The translations under genes and the position numbers were made by a program. Under the pieces are notes generated by a model that was given only the letters and a program-made list of their open reading frames with translations, made no database searches and was not told the DNA's origin. Shown in pieces: positions 23,620-35,060 of a DNA stretch of 64,000 bases. How positions within the stretch are numbered: position 1 is the stretch's first letter; each line of letters begins with the position of its first letter. The stretch spans positions 15,125,968 through 15,189,967 of the forward strand of contig CM046847.1 of the NCBI GenBank assembly GCA_025618425.1, given 5' to 3'. The DNA is from Heliocidaris tuberculata (Eukaryota > Echinodermata > Echinoidea > Camarodonta > Echinometridae).

Positions 23620-23850
23620 AATCAGTTTGATTCATTTCAATTCAATTAATTTCCATTTCCAAAAAAAGCAGTTAAAATCAAACATATAAATCATTGTACA
23701 ATAATCTAATGACTTGAATAATATGCACAGTGTAACTAGCTAGGATTTCATCTTTGGTTTCATAGTCTTATTTTTAAGAACAAGTCGTGAGTGGAAATTA
23801 AGGGATCTAGTAAAAAGCAGGACTTGTAATGTGGATCCTTCGAATAATTT
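23620..23850 (-). mobile_element. LINE 3' tail fragment, copy 1
   Basis: Read on the minus strand it ends with GGAAATTAATTGAATTGAAA, a GAATT-type LINE tail. Upstream in that orientation, the word CTAGATCCCTTAATTTCC matches the second fragment at 24890-25130 with a few changes. It is non-coding, and the family is not identified. Confidence 0.5.
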
Positions 23851-24889
23851 CAAACATAGCTTGTAATTTCTAAAAACTAGTAAATAAAACTATATCTACA
23901 AAAGAAGAAAAGTAATGACACACCTTTCTATTTCGTTTCAATTTTGTTGTATAAAACAACAACAAACTGTATAGACTCGCAATTTAAAGGCTTAATTGTT
24001 ACGACTATAATGCCAGTTGCCAAAGCGAAAAGAATATACGAAGAATGACATACATAAGGAAAAAAAAAGGATGTGATTTTTAGGGAAAACAGCGATCATC
24101 TTGGATGTTTTGCCCTGCACACTTTTTTTATTGAACGTAAGACCAAAAAATTTGTCATTTCATGTGGAGAAAAGTTAAATGGAGTAGCAAAAAAAAAACC
24201 AAAAAACCAAAAAACTGTTACATAAGCAAATGTACAAAAAGGGAGTATTTTTACCTATGTATAGCCAACTCCGATAAGTAAAGGAGCCGAAGGGAGGTGT
24301 GTGTTTTTAAGGAGAAATGGTAGTGCAGATGTTTGACATATGATACTTTCAGGAGAGTTTGTTACCTACACTTTTACGCCTAAAACTTAATATGTATGAA
24401 AAAATAAAATGCATGCTTCTTGCCAAAAGAGTATTTTGTTGGTAGATTTTACAAGCGAGCATGGCGTGGAAGCCAGAAAAATCTATATTGAAACAAAATT
24501 CCATTCCTTTCAGTATATGAGAACAGGTTATAGTGTACTGCTACTTCATTTTATAGTTATGTACATTTTAGCGGCAACTTCCTTTCTCATATTTGAGGTG
24601 ATATCAATAGGCTATTGGTAATCTCCTGAAAATTTATTTACTTTGGGTTAAATTGTTCATGTTGGTGCTCGACTCATTTAAATTTATGATACATTTTATG
24701 ACTACAAGAATAGTTTCACGTGAGACAGAAAGACAAGACGTGAAACGGAAAGACACTAGACGCAAAAAAAATTTCTTTCAAAGATTAACCGGCGAAATGC
24801 AAGCAAGCAAAGCGAGCTAGAGCTTCCAGGTTTTTCCTTATGTTTTCTTACTTCTTTTCCATTCATCCCGTTTTTCTTCCCCCCCCCCT

Positions 24890-25130
24890 TTTTTAATGAA
24901 ATTCAAATTCAAATTCATGTTCATTTATTTCCAACAGAAAAAAAAGGAAAATATAATGATATTGCTATAATTATACAAACGATATGAAATTAAGATATAT
25001 ACATAATTGATTTTTTTACATGAATTAACATATAAAAATCATTGAAATGATTTATTAAGATAAATAATTAAATTCTGGAAATGAGGGATCCACTAAAAAT
25101 CAATTGCTTGTAGTTTGTGAACCCCCCGGG
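24890..25130 (-). mobile_element. LINE 3' tail fragment, copy 2
   Basis: On the minus strand the segment ends GGAAATAAATGAACATGAAT followed by repeated GAATTT. The internal word GGATCCCTCATTTCC (25080-25095 inverted) parallels the fragment at 23620-23850. Both lie inside the TIR-bounded unit and are probably separate insertions of one family. Confidence 0.5.
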
Positions 25131-25697
25131 GTGCACCCTGTAATCTTTAACGGCAACTTACTGGGAGAGGCCATCCCAACCTGAAGTTGGGGGATATATC
25201 CCCTGTTCCCCCCCCCCCTCCCACCTCCGATTGACACCCATAAGCCGAGGCGATAACCTATAGTTGTATTTGCATATGCGTTTAAAGTTGAATAAAAATA
25301 CGTTCTTAAAAATATTTAACAATATAGTTCTAGAAAAATAAAAATCACTGCATTTTTAAAGGCCAGAGGGCAAATCATGGTGCGCTTGCCATGCTCGCCC
25401 TGCACTCTGTTTATGCTCATGGGAAACTCACGTAGATCGATGGAAACTCGCTGTAAGTCGCCGTACTCATTCAAAGCTGAGCGCCTCACAGGCAGCACTT
25501 TTACTTGCTCTCCTGGTATCTGTTTAATTAGAGTGTTTAGGAGATCATTACTGTTTATCTTTTGTGACATCTTGTGTATCATAACATACTGACCTTGCAA
25601 GACAATTTTGGTAAGGTGTTATGCTCTAGTTTTGTTGTAGTTATATGATTAATTTTTTGGTACTTGTTAGTTCAGTCTTGCTTGGTTTGCTCTGCCC

Positions 25698-27227
25698 ATG
25701 GCTTCCATGTATTCTATGTACAACTACACTATTGAGAAGCTTTGGACTTATACCAGAGCACTTTTATTGTGTCTAGCACTGATAATCCTATTTCAATGTT
25801 ATTCATGGCCAAGTGAACCCATTCATCCATTGTTCTCAGTGGACACCAATATAATGGGTCTGACAAGATCAGAGCTTCTTGAATTGAACTGTGATTTGAA
25901 GCTGCCTCATGATGTATGGACACACATCAAGGAATTGGGCATCTACAGGAAGCCTGCTACACGGCGTGGAACAAGAGGTGGTAGGAGGAAGAGCAAGAAG
26001 AGTGATGGACTTTCTACACCTACTGGCAGTCCTCGAAGCGATTCACATGGACAGACGACCCTGAAAGCATGTCTTTGGAATAGTCAGTCAATCCGCAACA
26101 AGAGCGACTTACTGTGTGATTCAATTATCGATAACAACTATGACATCACCTTCATAACGGAGACTTGGCTCAAGGAGGATGACCGGGTCATCCTTGGTGA
26201 GATTTGTCCACCTGGTTTCTCCGCTCTCAGTCTTCCGCGAAAAACTTCACGTAGGGGTGGAGGGATCGCTGCAGTATATGACAGCAGTCTAAAGCTGAAG
26301 GACTGTTCCGATACTCTCCCGGAAGCTAGCTCATTTGAATTTGCTTTATTTAGAAACCCCAACGTGAACTTCCTGGTTATCTACAGACCTCCTTCTGGCT
26401 CAGTGCCATCTTCTACGTTTTTTGAGGAATTCGAGGAGGTCCTCAGCTGTGCCGATTTGCTGCCGAACAGACTGGTGGTCATGGGGGATTTTAACTTCCA
26501 TATGGACTGTCCTAGTAAGCCGGAGGTGAGAAATATGAACTCGTTGCTGACCTCGCTTGGCTACAAGCAGCTTGTTCAAGGGCCTACACATCGTCTTGGA
26601 CATACCCTTGACCTCATCATCGTTAAGGACAGTGACACTCTCATTACGACATGCTTCGTAGATCAGATTCTGCACTCTGATCACTCCATGATAAAGTTTG
26701 ATCTTGATCTGAAGAAATCAGCTCCTTCTAGTGACATTCGTGTTCTCCGGAAGTTTAAGTCAATAGATCACGAGCAGTTCTCTCAGGATCTATCCAACAG
26801 AATGAACTCAATTATGGATTGTGACAGTAGTAACATCGATGATCTTGTGCTTCGGTACAACGAAGCTTGTCGTGAAGTTCTTGACGCTCACGCCCCCGCA
26901 ACTACAAGGACACTGTCAGTTCGAGTAAAGCCTAGCTGGTACACCGATAAAGTGATGGAAGCTCGACGTGCCCGACGGCGTGCAGAGAGACGCTGGCGCA
27001 AGACAAAGTCAAATACTGATCGCAGACTGTATATTGAAGCTCAGCGGACTGTATGTGATGTGGTTGTCTCTGCCAAGAAAGACTATTATCATGAGAGACT
27101 TTCTTCATGTAATACCAAGGACATGTATAAGACTGTCAATGAATTGCTTAATGTCAGTAGTAATGTTCTTCCTGTATGCACAAACTCTTCTGATCTTGCT
27201 GAAGATTTTTCAAATTACTGTCAGTAA
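25698..27227 (+). pseudogene. L2 LINE endonuclease part of ORF2
   Basis: The 509-codon frame would supply the target-nicking endonuclease. A hydrophobic stretch (residues 20-32) opens the protein, followed by a basic linker (TRRGTRGGRRKSKK, about 88-101). The domain covers about 120-335: LWNSQSIRNK at 126-135, TETWL at 154-158, RRGGGIAAVY, YRPPSG, GDFNFHMD at 263-270, GHTLDLII at 301-308 and SDHSMI at 327-332. All catalytic motifs are present. A basic coiled stretch (about 410-445) leads toward the RT. The frame ends at a TAA caused by a small indel near 27212-27222, where the RT frame takes over. The ATG at 25698 is the first sensible start. Confidence 0.88.
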
Positions 27228-28896
27228 GGTATCTAAAATTAGGGACGATATAGAGAGCACTGTTCCAACAAAACGTAATGTCCCTACTGTATCCTCAAAC
27301 ACATGTGAACCTGACTCAACTTTTTCTCAGTTTGATTTTGTGAGTGAAAATGTCTTGCAGTGTATGATTTCTAAATGTCCTTCCAAATCTTGTACTTTGG
27401 ATCCCATGCCAACATGGCTGGTTAAGAAACATTTGCCAGTTCTACTTCCAGTACTGTTACGTATCGTGAATCTATCACTGTCTACCGGTGTTTTCCCAGA
27501 GAGACTTAGATCGTCTATCATTACACCAGTATTGAAGAAGTCCTCTCTGGACAAAAATGATTTAGGTAGTTACAGACCTGTTTCCAACATACCATTTTTA
27601 GGCAAATTAATCGAAAAGGCTGTTTCTAAACAGGTGTCCGACTTTGTCAACCGTAATGATTTGCTTGATCCTATGCAGTCTGCATATCGCGTGGCACATA
27701 GTACTGAGACTGCACTCATTCGACTGCAGAATGACATACTTTGTGCAATCGACAACAGGCAAGCTGTTTTCTTATTAATGCTGGACCTCTCATCCGCCTT
27801 TGATACGGTGGACCACACAATTCTTTCTCATAGGCTGGCCGATGACTTCGGTCTACGAGATAATGTCCTTTCCTGGTTCAAATCGTATCTTAGCAACAGG
27901 TCTTGTAGAGTCCATGTCAATGGATCATTCTCCAGTGACAAAAGGTTGGAATTTGGGATACCGCAAGGGTCAATTGTTGGGCCACAGTTATTTACATATT
28001 ACATTAGGTGTATTGGTAACATCATCAGCCAGCATTCAGTTCAATACCATGTGTATGCTGATGACATCCAGATGTTTACCATTTTTGATCCTACCAAGCC
28101 TGGAGATGCAGCTTGCGCATACTACCGTATCTCGAAGTGCTTAGAAGACATACAATCATGGCTTGTCAGTAATAAATTGAAGTTGAATTCCGGTAAAACT
28201 GAATTCTTCATTGCTGCATAATCCACCGACTTGAATCGGTTCAATGACCTTTCATTTTCTATTGATGATCTAGACATCCCAATGTCTTCAACAATCAAGG
28301 ATCTGGGTGTTGTCTTTGATAAGGAAATGAAAATGTCTGACCATGTAACAAACTTGTGTCGTACCCTCAATTGGCAAATTTACAACCTCAATCGCATCAG
28401 GGGGTACTTAAATAAAGACACCTGTCATAATGTTGTTAGAGCACTTGTGCTATCCAGGCTTGACTATGGTGGATGTTTGCTTGGGGTCATCAGTAAACAG
28501 GACCTGGGCAGACTTCAACGTCTTCAGAATAAGTGTGCTCGTCTAATATGTCAAAAACCAAAATGGTCCCACGTCACTCCATTACTCAATGAACTTCACT
28601 GGCTTCCCGTTTCTAAGAGAATACAATACCGTATACTGGTTCAGACTTACAAATCACTGTCAACCACACTTCCTCAATACATCTCCTCACTCTTTCAGCA
28701 ACAGAGAACATCATATTCTCTTCGTTCTACCTCTGCTCCTTCCTATGTCATTCCAAAATCCCGAAAACAGGCTGGCTTCAAGTCCTTTCAGTCACTTGCT
28801 CCACAACTTTGGAACAGACTCCCCGCATCTCTCCGTAATAGCACATCACTTGACATCTTCAAGAAACATCTAAAAACTTACTTTTACAATTCTTAA
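27220..28896 (+). pseudogene. L2 LINE reverse transcriptase, one internal stop
   Basis: After the frameshift near 27220 the RT frame reads VSKVSKIRDD and continues without a break to 28218. All core motifs are intact: SYRPVSNIPFLGKLIEK, LDLSSAFDTVDH (about 27784-27820), GIPQGSIVGP (about 27955-27985) and YADDIQMF (28054-28077). A single TAA at 28219-28221 interrupts it after KTEFFIAA. The same frame then resumes to 28896 with LGVVFDKEM, LNELHWLPVSKRIQYR and the typical C-terminal LAPQLWNRLPASLRN. The catalytic residues survive, so loss of function comes only from the frameshift and the stop. Confidence 0.92.
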
Positions 28897-28961
28897 TTTA
28901 CTTGAATAGACTTTAGGTGACAGCGCCTTGTATCCTTTGGAAAAGGCGCTATATAAATCCA

Positions 28962-28992
<31 letters not shown>

Positions 28993-28993
<1 letters not shown>

Positions 28994-29400
28994 TCGATCT
29001 AAACTCGCGCTAATCTCGTGGGAAACTCGGCATGACTCGCAGCGCAATCGCCGTGCTCGCACTCTGCTCTCGGAAACTCGAGTAGCACTCGCGTATACTT
29101 GAAGGTGGCGAGTTATTACGAGTTATGAAGAGTTCCGCGCGAGCTCGTTACGAGTGATCCGAGTATATTACGAGTTTAAGCGAGTTTAAGTGAGTTCATC
29201 TCGAGTTACAACGAGTCAGTGAAAATTTTCAACAAGTTCAAAAATTTTGGAACTGCTCGCGACTTCAGGGAGAGTAGTGCAGAGTTGCAACGAGTTACGC
29301 CGAGCCGTGTCGAGTTGTCGCGAGTTGTTGCGAGTTATCCCGAGTTACAAGAAGTGCTTTACGCGAGTTATTGCGAGTACCCCTTTTAGGCAACTCGCCA
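28993..29400. repeat. Right phased CGAG/CTCG array
   Basis: CTC words (inverse orientation) occur at 28993, 29004, 29015, 29026 and 29036. The orientation then switches, with GAG words at 29110, 29120, 29130, 29141, 29152, 29161, 29172, 29182, 29192, 29203 and 29213. From 29281 to 29350 seven copies follow at exactly 10 bp (GAG at 29282 to 29342), then 29365 and 29375. Confidence 0.88.
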
Positions 29401-29449
29401 TAGCTCGCCAGAACTCGCCAGTACAACTCGGCTAAGTGGGAACCCTGCT

Positions 29450-30640
29450 TTAGACATCATTTGGATGAATACGATTCCGAATCAAAGCTCCACTAATTCA
29501 TATTTTCTGTCATATGATTTATTTCTGTTGAATAATGAACATTTTGCTTTGATTTTTACCCAACGCCTTCTGTGAAAGCAGTTTGATGACTGAATTTCCT
29601 TATTCTAACAATGCTAACATGGCTAAAGTGGTACGGTCAATTCTTAACCGTTGCAGATCCGCCTATCAGCCTATATTTTGTTCCCCTTTTAATCTGCATT
29701 CCCTTTGTCTACATGTTCGTGTGAGGAGGCGGGATAGAAAAGGGGGAGGGGTGTTCCCCTTCGTCAAATAGGAAGTGTTTAGAACACATTTTAAAAATGT
29801 CGGGTATAAAAATGTCCAATAGCATGAGGGTAATAATGCGTCCGACTAACTTCTGAGCAATTATATGCCTACCTCTAGTTATCTTTGCTCAAGTTGTGCT
29901 AACAAGGAGATTGCGATTGGGCAAAACATTTCCCAAGTTGGACATAAAATTGCGAAAGAGTTGGTAGGACACTTAATTCCCCTCATGTTGGGCAATTTTT
30001 ACCAGGCATTTTTACAGAGTGATCACGTATGACATTTTACCATCTACATGATCTAAGTGCCATTAGATCCCTGGCCATTATTGAATGCTGAAATCGTGTT
30101 CTGAATCCGAAACGGTAGCTCATGAAGTGATCATCATACGATGTACATGTAATTTGGATAAAATGTTAATATGCAATACGTCAAATATAAAGGAAAATGT
30201 TAAAAATTGAATGTAATGATAAACAACAAATTAGTAATATACAGTAAACAAATAGCTATCATGATTTCATCCTTTTCCCAAAAAATTGTAATCCTGGGAA
30301 ACAGCTGATAATCATGATATACAGTTGTTTCTTATACCGCTCAAATGTGTCAGTGGTGAAAAAGGTGCAAATAAAAAAAACAATTAAGATTGCAATATTT
30401 GTCATATTCCTTTAAATCTGTTATCACCACCACTACTTTCATAGCCTCTGATATTAATTTCTCAAAGGACAGAAAGCCGACTTCGGTTACGCAGAAAGAC
30501 ATGAATAAGTGATACAGGAGTAAACATGCATGGTAAATGGGACAATGAAATACGAGTGGCGCTCCAATTTTTGTATTAAATCTCACTCCTTACGCAACTC
30601 GCCTACTTTCACGATCTTGCAACACGATACATCACGAGCT
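29450..30640. other. Non-coding stretch
   Basis: No gene or clear repeat seen. Sequence is AT-rich and of ordinary complexity. Confidence 0.5.
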
Positions 30641-30799
30641 CTAATGTCCGTTGCACATGAACACTGGCGTAATGGTCGGGGGCTTGGGGCTGCCCCCCAC
30701 CCCCCCCCCCAAAAAAAAAAAAAAAGTTGCACGATCAAAAAAAGGAAAAGAAAAAAAAAGAAAAGAAAGGAGAAGGAAAGGAAGAAAAGGAAAGGGGAA

Positions 30800-30839
<40 letters not shown>

Positions 30840-31850
30840 AGAAAGAAAGATAAGAAGAAAAGACATTAATTTTGTATACCCCCTGGCTAAAAAAAAATGT
30901 ATTTTTGTGATTACAGTAGTCATGGTAGTACTTCTTTTAGAGCTTATAAATCGCTGAATTTTTTTTTAGTACCTCTCCTTTCATGAACTTAATGCATCTT
31001 GTTTTCTCACAATTTTCTTATTTTAGGAGGGTTACTTTCCTCCTCCTTCCAAACCAGCCCCTTTACAATAGGATCACACCCTATCAAATTTCTTTCGAAA
31101 CTGAGGGAAGTAAATGCATGAAATGATGAGTTTAAGGCTACAGCACACTACTTAGGCTCCGAAGTGCTCTAGAATGCAAATTTTCACTATTAAAAATAAA
31201 AAATCCCCTCAGTTGGTCTCTCCGCTCCCTCGTTTAATACACTTAAAATTTATTTCAAAGAAAATCTATAAACAAATATTACATAGCCTAGTCAGAGGAA
31301 TCGTCCCCCGAAAATGAAAGTCGTTAAAAATTAACGATGATTTTAAGCTGTCTATTCCCATAAGAGAAAACAGAAAAGGATGGATATTAAGCTCAGGTGA
31401 CTTTTCTAATTATATGTGTGCAAAAAAGTGGTCTGAAATGCAAAGTTTCAAACTGAAAATGTTTTTTAAAAATTCTGGCTCGGTCGCTAAGCGACCTCGC
31501 AAAATAGAATATTCAATTTAGCAAAATAAGTGCAACATTTTCATGGCACGACAAAGTGCAAAGACTTCTTACTTGTGGAAGGGACGGGGACCCCTCCCTT
31601 CGTACCCCCCCCCCCCCACCATTCAAAGGATTTCTATACGAGTATAGTATATATTTACGGTTCATGACGCTTTCGAAAATTCTTCAATTCTTGCTGGCTC
31701 AGCCCCCTCAAAATTTTTGGTTCATTACGCCACTGCACATGAGGCGTCATTTGCTAACGTAGGGGTGTGTCAGCGACTAGCGCTGTCTCTGACACACCTT
31801 GTGAGAATGATATCATACAAATGGTAAATGCAACATGAATAGTGTAAACA
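30641..31850 (+). mobile_element. M-family element split by a hAT insertion
   Basis: Joining 30641-30661 to 31736-31850 across the hAT insertion gives a segment with CCGTTGCACATGA, GGCGTCATTTGC, GTGTCAGCGACT and TGAATAGTGTAAACATTGC in order. The same order is seen at 57500-57630 (CCTGTTGCACACAAGGCGTC, GCGTCAGTGACT, TGAACAATGCAAACAATAC). The far end is not resolved here. Confidence 0.6.
30662..31735. mobile_element. 1.07 kb hAT-type non-autonomous element
   Basis: The left end CACTGGCGTAATGG and the right end (reverse complement CAGTGGCGTAATGA) are inverted repeats. The 8 bp flanking them are CACATGAA and CACATGAG, seven of eight identical, as expected for a hAT target duplication. The interior carries a C run then A run (30699-30725), an AAAG microsatellite (about 30800-30850) and another C run (31605-31618). 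No transposase is encoded. Confidence 0.78.
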
Positions 31851-31929
31851 TTGCGTTGAATTACTGGTGCATGGGGGTGCATGCACCCAATTTCCTGAAT
31901 GGGCTCTACAGCACAGGTGATAATACAAC

Positions 31930-32375
31930 CGAAAGGACTCCTCGTGCGTAAAGGATTTGAGGCAATCAGTACTAGTTGTAGGATAGAGGCTAAGTTAAAG
32001 ATAAAGTTGAGTTCCGGTCATGCGATTACATTGAGCAACAATTGGAAAAGGTTTATCATGTCTACATAAGGATTGGTATATACTGTGAGGCTTTGGAATC
32101 ATCAAAATGAAAAGAAATCAACCCAAACTCGCTCAAAATCACATGCACCGCACACAGAAATGGGTATATGGGATTGCACTCAGATGTGGCATGAATGTTC
32201 GGCCGGAATACTTCAGCTATTTTTCGTCATATTTCGAATATAAGGGCATTTGAAGAGAAATCCTATTCAGGGAACATTTCTACTATGATGTTCTTCCAAA
32301 CAGCCATAAAAGGAATGAGAAAGCTAACAAATTATTTTTCATCTTTCCTAGAACTCATCCTTCCCTTTAAAGTCT
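31930..32375 (+). repeat. Dispersed repeat R1, copy 1
   Basis: Contains GTCATGCGATTACATTGAG, then GGTTTATCATGTCTACATAAG, GGGTATATGGGATTGCACTC, GGGCATTTGAAGAGAAATCC, ATGATGTTCTTCCAAAC and GAATGAGAAAGCTAACAAAT. The same words in the same order appear at 51390-51725, in inverse order at 42000-42395, and more diverged at 37745-38110. It is non-coding. Confidence 0.8.
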
Positions 32376-34690
32376 ACTCCCATGCCTTTTCTTCACCCAC
32401 ACGAACAACGTATATTTTAATCACTCGCAAGTCGCAAATAAATAATAACGATTTCGATGAATCAATAAGATCTTACCGAATATAAGGATCTACATGTGTT
32501 GAAGACATAGATCGGCACTCGTAATCCAGATGATTACATTTTGCGTAAGTGTTTAGCAACTGACGGATTATAACAGAAAGATGTTTTATTATCCCGTCCT
32601 TGCTGTGGCCTAGACGATACCTAAGCGATGGTACTAGGATGCACAGCCTCTAAAGTACCTCTCAACATGAGAAACAACGGAGGTTAAGAATCGGTAAATA
32701 CAAGAATTGTGATGAAAAGGAGATAACACTAACGATAACCTCGGGGATTGTATTGCAGCGTCGCCTTCACCAAACATTAAATAGAATGGTTTCTTGATGT
32801 TTAGTCCTTTCGTTTCTCGATCTCTTCAAGTTCCGTTCCTCGTGTTTTGAATACATCGAACGGCGGATCTAGGATTCTGTAAAAATGGGGAGCTAAGAGC
32901 CGAAAAAAAAAACTCTCGAACAAGCAACACCACAAAATAAAAAGTGTAGAAATGCTAGAGTGGGATTAAAATGAGATACGGCTGGTTTGCCCCCTTACAT
33001 CTGCCAAATATTAAAAGGTGATTTAGTTCCCAAATGAGGGTCTATACTCCTTGGTTCCATTTCAGGAGATTGCTATAATAAAGTCATCGATGTAAATGTG
33101 AATGGCTATTCTTGTATGAGATAGGTAGTGAGCAGACAACAACTCAATCGAGATTGTGATTTGAGGAAATAAATTCGGTCATTCACACCAGGCTATAACG
33201 TCATCATTCAGCCACAGTTAATCACAAATGGCAGTGAATAATCGGTCATTTGACTTTATGAAAGTCGTCATTTGCGTTATACGGCTGGAGAATTATTGTG
33301 TTGCTATGTCTTTCCGCATATATATGAATGAAAAGTTGATCGTCTTGAATGATTGATATAAACAACAATATACGAAGTTCAATTATATTCTGGTTACTGT
33401 TATTTTAATTTAATATTTAATATTATTACAATTTTAAAAGGGTTGCAATCCAAACGTGTGACAGATGATCTGTCCTTCTATCGATATTATTAACGATACG
33501 TTGTTCAAAAACAGTAAAAATACACATGACACAACAGTTCAAAAATATCGAAAATACGCCTTAATTACATAGGCGGATCCAATGATCGCCCGCCCTCATT
33601 TTGAGAACTAAAACAAATGCTCAGAAAACGAGTTGTTCCAACACCAGAATGTACCTTCTCAGTAAAACTTTTATTTAGATATTTCTATAGTTCATTTAAA
33701 ACATTGTTTTGTAGAGATTTCAAATTATGCAAATAGATATAGATGTTAATATTTCCTCTAAATTTAAAGAAGTGTAATATGCACTGACCCATAAAAAAGG
33801 AGAAAATGTTTCATGACCTAGTTTTTCTTGGCTCCGTCTCCGTCACGTCCGCGTGTTTTCATTAATGTGTTTACCTGAACAATGAAAACACATTTAGCAG
33901 TACAATGTTAAACTGTGTTATTTGACTAAAGGATTTACCCACCATCGGGAATAAAAGCAAATGTCTCAAGTACTGGAAGCTGAAAGGCGTGGCGGTACCA
34001 GGATTTTAGAAGTGGGTGAATGGGGGGGGGGGGGGTAATCTGAGGGTAAAATGAAAACAAAACAAGCCTCTGGAAAATATGTTTATTCCTTTATACAATT
34101 TGAGGCAACTGTGGGGCAGAGAGTTTGTATGGTAGGGCCAAATGCCGCCCCTCCCCGTCTCCTTCGCCCTCAACACTTGAATGTGGAGATGTCAAAAACC
34201 TGTCACAGAAAGAAGTACTTAACTTGAGTAGTGTTGATCAAAGACTTCGTGCCCCTCGCTAGAATTGTGAGGGACTTTTACAGCTCGATCATGGAGGGAT
34301 GATGGACGTAATCAAGAACCTATTCAAAATAAACCACTACCTTTGAGGTAAGAAAAAGAGAAAAATGTTGTTCGGGTCTTGTTGACAAGATTCAAATTAA
34401 AATCCAGACTTTCAGAGTTACCAGAGTAAAATATTGCAATCAAGATCCTAGGAAACCGCTATGACCGCTATGAACATTTATGTGATATCCTTTCATGATG
34501 TTCAGAGGTGGATACAGGATTGTCAAAACACTGGAAAGAAAAATACATGATGTCTGAAAACCTCGAAAGCCAACAAGCTCTTTAGAGAGCGTAGCGAGGT
34601 TATCGATTGTTGAACACAAACAGGTCATTACTAAACACTCAACAAAACTTCTTTGATTTGCCAACACCACTTCAATTTCTTTCACCCTCT
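32376..34690. other. Non-coding stretch
   Basis: No gene seen. Near 33988 and 34503 the words GTGGCGGTACCAGGATTTT and GGTGGATACAGGATTGTC resemble single ends of CAGTGGCG-type elements, and a G run lies at 34023-34036. No matching partner ends were found. Confidence 0.5.
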
Positions 34691-34699
34691 TTTTTTCCC

Positions 34700-35060
34700 G
34701 CCTGATTCGATATAAAATAACAAATAAGATGACTTTCTTTTAATCATATTCAATCTCTTCTTATGTTTATTTGATTAAATAATTTCTAGTTATAAGATCC
34801 TGTTTATTGTCGTTTAATCAGCATTTCAAGAGAAGAAGCTAATACAGTAAAACTTTTATTTTACAATGGTGTAGTTCGTCTAAATCATTGTCTTTTCTGT
34901 TTTAGAAGTGACAGAGTGAAAACAAATAGAAATAAAAACAGCATGATGTAATTCTTTTAATCTTATTTCATCCCCTCTTCTTGTTTCCCTTTTCGATTGA
35001 ATTTAATATAATTTCTTATTATAAAGAGTCCCTTGTTTGATTTTCGTTTGATGGAAAGTG
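34700..35060 (+). repeat. Diverged direct duplication
   Basis: The segments about 34729-34830 and 34949-35055 share CTTTTAATC.TATT, TCTTCTT.TGTTT, AATTTCT..TTATAA and CTGTTTATTGTCGTTTAAT-like words in the same order, about 220 bp apart. Divergence is high, so this is an old duplication. Confidence 0.45.

Larger units (their letters stand above)
25480..28992 (+). mobile_element. Nearly complete L2-clade LINE
   Basis: It has endonuclease, RT and C-terminal regions in order, then the 3' end GGAAAAGGCGCTATATAAAT followed by an ATT microsatellite (28963-28992). This is the usual L2 terminus. The phased array stops near 25466 and resumes at 28993, directly after the ATT tail. The LINE therefore inserted into the array, and its 5' end lies between about 25470 and 25690. 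Only one frameshift and one stop are visible, so the insertion is much less decayed than the LINE at 1601. Confidence 0.9.
23239..29449. mobile_element. 6.2 kb TIR-bounded element with phased CGAGTT arrays
   Basis: The left end AGCAGGGTTCCCACTTAGCC continues with GAGTTG, and the right end is its exact reverse complement over 26 bp. Next to each end lie dense arrays of CGAGTT-like words (or the inverse AACTCG) at about 10-bp steps: 23402-23546 on the left and 28993-29375 on the right, plus a fragment at 25394-25466. Between them are insertions: two LINE tails and an L2 LINE. No transposase of its own is visible, so it is probably a non-autonomous DNA element. CAGGG ends hint at hAT, but the flanking 8 bp (AGTTTCAG and CTTTAGAC) do not match, so the superfamily is open. 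Confidence 0.75.

Noticed and set aside
29281..29350. Possible CRISPR-like array
   Set aside because: The 10-bp units are far too short and degenerate, the setting is an animal genome, and no cas-like gene is present.
23241..29447. Firm assignment of the 6.2 kb unit to hAT
   Set aside because: The CAGGG ends are suggestive, but the flanking 8 bp do not match, so the superfamily is left open.
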